Shown here piece by piece: positions 58,397-64,000 of a stretch of 64,000 nt of DNA (its first letter is position 1; every line of letters starts with the position of its first letter). The stretch is from JBBQLG01 sp964251665 (GTDB lineage: Bacteria > Bacteroidota > Bacteroidia > Cytophagales > Spirosomataceae): positions 124,001 through 188,000 of the forward strand of contig CAXUKO010000006.1 of assembly GCA_964251665.1 (NCBI GenBank), written 5' to 3'. The notes beneath the pieces are model-generated. The model was not told the DNA's origin, made no database searches, and saw only the letters and a program-made list of their open reading frames with translations. The position numbers and the translations under genes are program-made.

Positions 58397-59134
58397 TTAA
58401 ATTACTTTAGCTTCGGTGCGGAGGAGTTGAATCAACGTTTCGGCGTCCTCGGCTTTTATCATTTTTACGCTGCCACGGGCAGGTGGCATCTCGTAAGCCG
58501 CCACGGCTGTCAGTGTGTCATTCGCGGTTGGCTCTACAACTTTAAGGGGTTTGGTACGGGCAGTCATGATGCCGCGCATATTCGGAATTTTCCACTCTGC
58601 AATCGGCTCCTGACAACCCAGTACCAGCGGAAGGCTGGCTTCCAGTTCTTCTTTACCACCTTCAATTTCACGGGTGATTTTGGCCGTATTGCCATCAATA
58701 GCCAGTTTCATTACCGGTGAGATAGACGGCATACCAAGCATCTCACCCACGATGCCATGTACCTGACCGCCGTTGTAGTCAATAGACTCACGGCCCATCA
58801 GAATCAGGTCGTAGTTGTTTTCTTTGGCAACAGCAGTAATCTGCTCGGCCACGAAAAAGGCGTCGGTTGGCTCGGCGTTGATACGGATGGCGTCATCGGC
58901 ACCGATGGCCAGACACTTACGAATCACTGGTTCGGCATCGGTGCCACCCACGTTCAGTACCGTTACGGATGCGCCTAACTGCTCTTTCAGTTCCACGGCC
59001 CGCGCCAAGGCGTAATCATCGTAAGGACCAGTGATAAACTGAACCCCGGCTTTGTTCAGTTTGGTGTTGTTATCAGTGAAGGTAATTTTGGTCGTCGTGT
59101 CGGGTACACTCGTCACGCACACTAAGATTTTCAT
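58397..59134 (-). CDS. etfB: Electron transfer flavoprotein beta subunit
   Basis: The 245-residue protein shows the EtfB pattern: KILVCVTSVPDTTTKITF, GPYDDYALARAVELKEQLG, LILMGRESIDYNGGQVHG. It is the first gene of the minus-strand etfB-etfA pair. A repeat (59149-59205) lies directly upstream in the divergent gap. Confidence 0.96.
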   Translation of the reverse strand: MKILVCVTSVPDTTTKITFTDNNTKLNKAGVQFITGPYDDYALARAVELKEQLGASVTVLNVGGTDAEPVIRKCLAIGADDAIRINAEPTDAFFVAEQITAVAKENNYDLILMGRESIDYNGGQVHGIVGEMLGMPSISPVMKLAIDGNTAKITREIEGGKEELEASLPLVLGCQEPIAEWKIPNMRGIMTARTKPLKVVEPTANDTLTAVAAYEMPPARGSVKMIKAEDAETLIQLLRTEAKVI

Positions 59135-59148
59135 ACGATAGGGGGTTT

Positions 59149-59205
59149 GTAGTTTGTAATTGGTGGTTTATCGTTCGTTTGGTCGAACAGCAAATCACGA
59201 ACTAC
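59149..59205. repeat. Imperfect hairpin upstream of etfB
   Basis: GTAGTTTGTAATTGGTGG-like repeats (59149-59170) pair imperfectly with 59184-59205. It relates in composition to the etfB-etfA hairpin. Confidence 0.6.
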
Positions 59206-59288
59206 GGACTCATTAACTAAATTTTCCGGGGCTAAATTACAACCCTGATTTCAAAAACGTATGCATGCATACTATTTTTCTTATCCAA

Positions 59289-59612
59289 ATGAATCACAAT
59301 CGTATCCAACTTCTGCGTCAATTTATACAGGAAGAACCCGGTGATCCTTTTAATGTTTATGCGCTGGCCATGGAATTCCTCGACGGCGATCCGGCCCAGG
59401 CTCGTACGCTGTTCGATCAACTTCTGATGGAACATCCTGACTATCTGGCTACCTACTACCATGCGGCAGCCCTCTACGCCGACGCTGCTGAGCGAGACCG
59501 GGCTGCCCAGCTTTACGAACAGGGCATTGACCTGGCGCGCCGGCAGGGAAACGATAAAACATTGCTGGAGCTACAGCGGGCTAAACGGGCGTTTGAGGAC
59601 GATGACTACTGA
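59289..59612 (+). CDS. Small TPR-like protein
   Basis: The protein has 107 residues from the ATG at 59289. It contains about two TPR-like repeats (DPFNVYALAMEFLDGDPAQARTLF, YLATYYHAAALYADAAERDRAAQLYEQGIDLA). It has no signal peptide and probably acts as a protein-binding adaptor. Partner unknown. It is divergent from etfB. Confidence 0.8.
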   Translation: MNHNRIQLLRQFIQEEPGDPFNVYALAMEFLDGDPAQARTLFDQLLMEHPDYLATYYHAAALYADAAERDRAAQLYEQGIDLARRQGNDKTLLELQRAKRAFEDDDY

Positions 59613-59673
59613 ATGGCAAGAACTAAGTGATAGAATGGTTTTTACTTTCTCCCTATCACTTCTGCCTTACCAC

Positions 59674-60921
59674 TTAAAGCCCAATGTGTTTACCGGCCAG
59701 AAAACCGGTTGTCCAGGCGTTCTGGAAGTTGAAACCGCCCGTTATGCCGTCTACGTCCAGCACCTCGCCCGCGAAGAACAAACCGGGCTGGCTGCGGCTT
59801 TCCAGCGTTTGCGGGTTAAGACTGCCGAGGGCAATGCCTCCGCAGGTCACGAATTCGTCTTTGAACGTGCTTTTACCCGTCACCGCAAACTGACTGTTGG
59901 TCAGCTTCTCCATCAGGCGATTCTGGTTTTTGGCGGGCAGGTCGGCCCAGCGCTGCGTATCCGAAATACCGGCTTCCTCCGTCAGCGCTTTCCACAACCG
60001 GGCGGGAAGCCCCTGCAACGACTGATTGACCACTAATTTTTTTGGCGATTGCTGCCGGAAGCTGTTCAACTCGTCGCGAATCTGGTTGTCGGTTCGTTCG
60101 GGGAGCCAGTGTATGCGCAGCGTAAAGGTGTACTGTACGTTGGCCAGTTCACGAGCCGCCCAGGCCGACAGTTTCAGCACGGCCGGACCGCTAAAACCCC
60201 AGTGGGTAATCAACAAAGGGCCGCGCTGTTCCAGTTTGGTGCCCAGAACCTGCACTTTCGCGTCGGGTACCGATACGCCCGCCAGTCCATAAAAAGAACT
60301 GTCCTGCTTTGTAATGCCCGGTACATTAAAGGTAAACAGTGACGGGACGGGCACTACTGTTGGCTCGGCCTGTTCGGGTAACCAGCCGTAGGAGGGGAGC
60401 TGTGGATAGCCGCCCGTAGCCACCAATACGCGATCGGCAATAAACGATTCGCCGTCGATGGGTTGGAGTAGCCAGCCGGACTTGTCTGATTCGTGGCGGG
60501 TCATGGTCGCAATACCGCAACTCGTTCGGATACGAATACCCAGCCGATTGGCAGTTTGGAGCAAACAAGCCACGATGGTTTCGGACGAATTGGAGACCGG
60601 AAACATGCGCCCATCCGGTTCCGTCTTGAGTTTTACACCCCGGCCTTCGAACCACTGCACTGTTGCTGCAGCATCAAACTCCGTCAGTAAGGGACGCAGC
60701 CACCGTTCACCCCGCGGGTAGTGTTTCACCAACTGCCGATTATCAAAACAGGCGTGAGTAACGTTACAGCGCCCTCCGCCCGAAATACGGACTTTGTTGA
60801 GTACGGTTCGGGTTTTCTCGTAGATAGTAACGGTTGCGTAGGGAAAGGTTTCGGCGGCTGTGATGGCGCCGAAAAAACCGGCAGCTCCCCCGCCGATGAC
60901 GGCAATAGTTAACGATGGCAT
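59674..60921 (-). CDS. BaiN/HI0933-type NAD(P)/FAD-dependent oxidoreductase
   Basis: The protein has 415 residues, near the family length. It shows an FAD-binding dinucleotide turn IAVIGGGAAGFFGAITAAE, then VRISGGGRCNVTHACF, ATGGYPQLP and EFVTCGGIALGSLNPQTLESR with the C-terminal GEVLDVDGITGGFNFQNAWTTGFLAGKHIGL. Members reduce or dehydrogenate unknown substrates; the name BaiN comes from a bile-acid gene cluster. There are no neighbours to narrow the function. Confidence 0.92.
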   Translation of the reverse strand: MPSLTIAVIGGGAAGFFGAITAAETFPYATVTIYEKTRTVLNKVRISGGGRCNVTHACFDNRQLVKHYPRGERWLRPLLTEFDAAATVQWFEGRGVKLKTEPDGRMFPVSNSSETIVACLLQTANRLGIRIRTSCGIATMTRHESDKSGWLLQPIDGESFIADRVLVATGGYPQLPSYGWLPEQAEPTVVPVPSLFTFNVPGITKQDSSFYGLAGVSVPDAKVQVLGTKLEQRGPLLITHWGFSGPAVLKLSAWAARELANVQYTFTLRIHWLPERTDNQIRDELNSFRQQSPKKLVVNQSLQGLPARLWKALTEEAGISDTQRWADLPAKNQNRLMEKLTNSQFAVTGKSTFKDEFVTCGGIALGSLNPQTLESRSQPGLFFAGEVLDVDGITGGFNFQNAWTTGFLAGKHIGL

Positions 60922-60970
60922 ACTCAGCTAACAAAAGTTTGTGGTTTTCGAGTTCGTAGCAGGATTTGTT

Positions 60971-61004
60971 CCGTAAGCTGACGATTTAAGTCATCAGCTT
61001 ACGG
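60971..61004. other. Hairpin in the divergent gap upstream of the nuclease gene
   Basis: A perfect 11-bp stem CCGTAAGCTGA / TCAGCTTACGG with a 12-nt loop lies between divergent promoters. It sits just upstream of the TACATTTG -7 box, where an operator could be. Confidence 0.6.
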
Positions 61005-61016
61005 AGTAACCTGTCG

Positions 61017-61024
61017 TACATTTG
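61017..61024 (+). promoter_or_regulatory. -7 box for the nuclease gene, 4 nt from ATG
   Basis: TACATTTG matches TAnnTTTG exactly. The ATG at 61029 begins 4 nt later, implying a leaderless transcript. Confidence 0.6.
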
Positions 61025-61028
61025 CCTT

Positions 61029-62114
61029 ATGACACCTCATTCTCGCACTCCCCTGAAACTCCACCGCCGGGGCTTTCGCCTGCGCGGCAACACGCTGTTT
61101 CTGCTGTTTATCTTTTTCCTTATTGGCCTGTTTTTGCACTATGGCGGACGCACCCAGCCGGTTGTAGCTTTCTGGAACGACGTTAAGCACCTGATCGGGC
61201 TTAAATCCAGCCCGGTCCGCGAGGGTGAAAACCCCTACAAGGCCCCCGAACCAGAACCGGATAACGAGGCTACCGCCGATGGGTCGGCAACGCACAAACG
61301 CAAACGTCGGCCTAAAGCGGATGATGAAGCCTCGGCCACTGGTAGTCCTACGGGGGCGCCTAATGCGGCTCAGTCGGGGAATGGGCGGTTTGCCTTCGAG
61401 AAAGAGGTTGATTTTCTCCTGCCCGCCACCCAGCCGACCGATGAAATTATCCGGCATGAGGGGTATACGCTTCGGTTTCGGGATCAGTATAAAGTGGCGG
61501 ACTGGGTGGCTTACCCCTTGCTGGCTTATGAAATTACCGGCGATGCGGATCGAAAAAACGAACCCTTTAAGCCTGACCCGGAGGTATCTACCGGTTCTGC
61601 TGTACCAGCCGATTATAGCCGATCAGGATACGATCGCGGTCATTTAGCTCCGGCGGGGGATTTTAAGTTTTCGCAGCGAATGATGAGTGAGACGTTCTAC
61701 ATGAGCAACATGACGCCCCAGGCCCCCGATTTCAACCGGGGTATCTGGAAAGAACTCGAAGAGCAGGTACGCAACTGGGCTGAACGCGATAATGGTTTAT
61801 ACGTCATAACGGGGCCAGTGCTGAAATCAGGCCTGCCAACTATTGGCAAACAGAATGAAGTAGCCGTTCCCCAACAGTTTTATAAAGTGATCCTGTACTG
61901 CAACGCCGGCTCGACAAACGGTCCTGACATTCGTATGATCGGGTTTTTGCTTAACAATGAAGGCTCTGACCGGCCCCTGACGGATTTCGTTGTTCCGGTC
62001 GACAAAATCGAGCAGCTAACCGGTATCGACTTTTTTCCCAAGATACCGGACGATCTCGAACGTAAACTCGAAAGTCGGGGACCCGTTCAGGTCGTGTCGG
62101 AGTGGTTTCGCTGA
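61029..62114 (+). CDS. Membrane-anchored DNA/RNA non-specific endonuclease
   Basis: The protein has 361 residues. An N-terminal basic patch and membrane helix (NTLFLLFIFFLIGLFLHYGG) anchor the C-terminal nuclease domain outside the cytoplasm. Residues about 70-120 are a low-complexity charged linker. The NUC1-type active site is complete: Y-D202-R-G-H205 with LAPAGDF, and Asn236 in NMTPQAPDFN236RGIW for metal binding. Substrates are DNA and RNA in the periplasm or medium. It is divergent from the BaiN-type gene. Confidence 0.92.
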   Translation: MTPHSRTPLKLHRRGFRLRGNTLFLLFIFFLIGLFLHYGGRTQPVVAFWNDVKHLIGLKSSPVREGENPYKAPEPEPDNEATADGSATHKRKRRPKADDEASATGSPTGAPNAAQSGNGRFAFEKEVDFLLPATQPTDEIIRHEGYTLRFRDQYKVADWVAYPLLAYEITGDADRKNEPFKPDPEVSTGSAVPADYSRSGYDRGHLAPAGDFKFSQRMMSETFYMSNMTPQAPDFNRGIWKELEEQVRNWAERDNGLYVITGPVLKSGLPTIGKQNEVAVPQQFYKVILYCNAGSTNGPDIRMIGFLLNNEGSDRPLTDFVVPVDKIEQLTGIDFFPKIPDDLERKLESRGPVQVVSEWFR

Positions 62115-62133
62115 GCAGAAAGTTGGGATACCA

Positions 62134-62895
62134 TTACCACACCCGACTGGCTGCCAGATTAATGAAGGCATTAACAATGAATGCCAGACCAAATGACAGC
62201 CCAATCGAAAACTCAGTCAGCAGAAAGGCTTGCAGGAAAAGAAAGGTCGTAAAACCCAGTAATCCGATCACCAGCCCCCGCAACGTGGCAATGGTGGCGT
62301 TACTGCCCTGAAGAGAATGGGAGAAGATAGCCAGCACGGAAGTCAGAATGGGAAACGGTGTTAAAATACCGCTCCAGTTAGGGCCCAGAACATTGGCTAA
62401 GCCAGTAATCAGGAGCACAAATAAGGTAGCCACCGCCATACGGATGAGAATGTCGAACGGCAGGCGTCGGACTGTTACTCTCTGACCGGATGGGACAGGA
62501 AAGAAACGCAGCGCCAGCAGTACGGTGCCTATTACCAGGGCGTAACTCAGGAGAAGATTTAGTTGTAAGTAGTTAAAAATTAACGCCGTAACTGTATATG
62601 ACCCGTAGGATAGCAGCAGGGTAGGCAGCCACGAAAGTTTTCGGGACAGGGTGGCGTAGCTGAAGCAGAAACTGATTAATGCCAGAATGCCCGTCATTGT
62701 GCCCTGAATAGACTGAATGCCGAATGACTTGCCCTGTTCCAGCATGAAAAAGAGCAGAATAGGGCCAGCCATCCAGGGCATACTGCCAATCAGTCCCCCA
62801 ATTTTATTTCCCCACTTCCGAATGGCCAGCGTAACCAGCGCAATCACGGATGGCATAAGGGTCAATTTGAGGAAAAGACTATTCATGGGTGTCAA
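62134..62895 (-). CDS. Integral membrane protein, function unknown
   Basis: The protein has 253 residues and about eight hydrophobic segments, with MNSLFLKLTLMPSVIALVTLAIRKWGNKIGGLIGSMPW at the start (an alternative start is the ATG at 62886). It begins 9 nt after the GT9 gene stop, so they probably form one transcript. The pattern resembles small GlpM/transporter-type membrane proteins, but no family could be named with confidence. Confidence 0.75.
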   Translation of the reverse strand: MTPMNSLFLKLTLMPSVIALVTLAIRKWGNKIGGLIGSMPWMAGPILLFFMLEQGKSFGIQSIQGTMTGILALISFCFSYATLSRKLSWLPTLLLSYGSYTVTALIFNYLQLNLLLSYALVIGTVLLALRFFPVPSGQRVTVRRLPFDILIRMAVATLFVLLITGLANVLGPNWSGILTPFPILTSVLAIFSHSLQGSNATIATLRGLVIGLLGFTTFLFLQAFLLTEFSIGLSFGLAFIVNAFINLAASRVW

Positions 62896-62904
62896 TGATT
62901 GTAG

Positions 62905-63999
62905 TTAATGTGCAGGTTCACCCTTATTTCCGCTGGACGTTGGCATAACCTGATCCAGAAACTGGCTGAACTTCTCCCGAACGAGGGCAAATGGAATAGC
63001 CGCAACAGCGTCCGCAATAATCCAGTCGTAGCGGCTCCGGTACGGATACCAGTTGATAAAACCCGGCTGTTCTTTGTTATAAAGCCCAAAAACCGGCACC
63101 TTCCAGACTGACGCCAAGTGAACGGCCGATGTGTCGGGAGTGAACAGCAAATCGACATTGCTGATGACAGCGGCAAACACGCTGAAGTCCCGAAAACAGG
63201 CAATCAGCGGCTCGGGCGCAATCTGTCGGGCACGCTCCAGATCGTCGGGAGCCGTAATGAGAATGTAGGGTAACCCGCGCTCGTTCAGCAACTGCACCAG
63301 TTGTTTGAAATTTTCAACCCCCCAGAACCGGGCTTCACTGCCCGCCGAAATATTTACGCCTACCACGCGGGTACCCGCCGGATAGTTGCTTCGCATAAAG
63401 TGCTCGGCTGTCTGACTGGCTTCGGCTGAGGGCGCGAAGAGAATATTCCAGCTTTCATCCGGGTAAATGCCCAGTGGTTGCAGCGTAGCCGCCGTTCGGT
63501 CGGCGGGGTGAAACCGGCTGGGATCGGGCATTGGAATGGTATGCGTAAAGAGCTTTTCGTTGCGGGACCGGATCGAAATTTTGAGCGGTGCCTTGATCTG
63601 CCCAACCAGTAAGCTACTGGTTGTCGAAATTTTCTCGTGCAGGTCGATCAGCAGTTTGGGGGCAAACCGATTCACGGCGGCTGCCGCATTGGGAACACCC
63701 ATCAGCCCTTTCTGGTAAACAACAACCTCGTCAATGAAGGGATAGGTTCTGAAGATGAAGTGATTACGCTTTTCGGCTACCACCACAATGCGGCAGCCGA
63801 ATTTATCCTTCACCGCCTTTATGGAAGGAATAGCGACCAGGGCATCTCCAATCTTATGCAGACGGATAAACACAACCGTATCGGCGGGGGATAGGGCAAT
63901 GGTGTCAGTGGTTCGCTTAGCCGCTTTAATGGACAGATAAGTGTCTAAAAGCAGGTTTTTGAAAAAATGCTCGACTTTGTTGAGGGATTGAATACGCAT
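62905..63999 (-). CDS. Glycosyltransferase family 9 (heptosyltransferase-type) protein
   Basis: The product has 364 residues from the ATG at 63999, one base from the window edge; a longer start upstream cannot be excluded. The GT9 core VFIRLHKIGDALVAIPSIKAVKDKFG is the nucleotide-sugar binding region. FTPDTSAVHLASVWKVPVFGLY is the conserved C-terminal signature. Enzymes of this family add heptose or similar sugars to lipopolysaccharide or O-antigen. The next gene on the same strand encodes a membrane protein. Confidence 0.9.
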   Translation of the reverse strand: MRIQSLNKVEHFFKNLLLDTYLSIKAAKRTTDTIALSPADTVVFIRLHKIGDALVAIPSIKAVKDKFGCRIVVVAEKRNHFIFRTYPFIDEVVVYQKGLMGVPNAAAAVNRFAPKLLIDLHEKISTTSSLLVGQIKAPLKISIRSRNEKLFTHTIPMPDPSRFHPADRTAATLQPLGIYPDESWNILFAPSAEASQTAEHFMRSNYPAGTRVVGVNISAGSEARFWGVENFKQLVQLLNERGLPYILITAPDDLERARQIAPEPLIACFRDFSVFAAVISNVDLLFTPDTSAVHLASVWKVPVFGLYNKEQPGFINWYPYRSRYDWIIADAVAAIPFALVREKFSQFLDQVMPTSSGNKGEPAH

Positions 64000-64000
64000 T

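Noticed and set aside
1..64000. tRNA, rRNA, integrases and phage genes
   Set aside because: No cloverleaf, ribosomal RNA segment, integrase or transposase was found on reading both strands; AT-rich genes at 30094 and 41497 are not next to such markers.

Overview
The window looks like chromosomal DNA of a Bacteroidota bacterium, most likely order Cytophagales, family Spirosomaceae (Spirosoma or Fibrella type). The evidence is one T9SS-sorted secreted protein, several small beta-barrel proteins and lipoproteins, an H+/Na+-pyrophosphatase carrying an OmpA domain, and the gene set ftsX - DUF3098 - uppP - truB - ribF. Bacteroidota-type -7 boxes (TAnnTTTG) also occur, and recognisable Shine-Dalgarno sites are scarce. 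No rRNA, tRNA, CRISPR array, prophage or intact insertion sequence was seen. Genus-level placement is inference.

Layout. 1-8.6 kb: tail of a class V aminotransferase, outer membrane proteins, a DinB protein, a spore-photoproduct-lyase-like radical SAM enzyme, an M13 peptidase lipoprotein, a DoxX protein, a royal-jelly/SMP-30-like lipoprotein and a methyltransferase. 8.6-14.3 kb: a minus-strand group holding a YgiB-like lipoprotein and a YgiC-like glutathionylspermidine-synthase-family enzyme, separated by a large FG-GAP/T9SS protein. 14.3-23.6 kb: an unassigned protein with a terpene-cyclase-like DxDD motif, a serine hydrolase, an NmrA-type reductase, a sialate O-acetylesterase, a GroES-like protein, yidD, lgt, a DUF4230 protein and an unlisted 57-residue basic protein. 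23.6-32 kb: aldehyde dehydrogenase plus DUF779, a membrane EEP phosphatase, DUF2461, a secreted RidA, Dps, a second DinB, an AT-rich DUF3800 protein and a Tat-exported TIM-barrel protein. 32-41.4 kb: a fused hydantoinase/5-oxoprolinase with two palindromic elements inside its reading frame, a PIG-L deacetylase and the pyrophosphatase-OmpA fusion. 41.4-54.7 kb: an AT-rich orphan followed by housekeeping genes (rplY, prs, a PAP2 phosphatase, an M48 peptidase, trpS, malic enzyme, ribF, truB, uppP, ftsX) and a second serine hydrolase. 54.7-64 kb: a second royal-jelly-like protein, a lipoprotein, a bifunctional nuclease, etfAB, a TPR protein, a BaiN-type flavoprotein, a membrane-anchored nuclease, a membrane protein and a GT9 glycosyltransferase.

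The most unusual feature is the density of small palindromic non-coding elements. One family consists of intergenic hairpins built from degenerate 8-nt tandem units, with different unit sequences at different sites. An 83-bp inverted-repeat element is flanked by an 11-bp direct repeat that duplicates a promoter -7 box. Two palindromes are translated in frame inside one enzyme gene. A recurring pattern of -7 boxes 3-5 nt upstream of start codons suggests leaderless transcripts. No single obvious new defence or biosynthetic system is visible. The best candidates for new biology are these repeats, the interrupted ygiB/ygiC pair, the DxDD protein and the pyrophosphatase-OmpA fusion.
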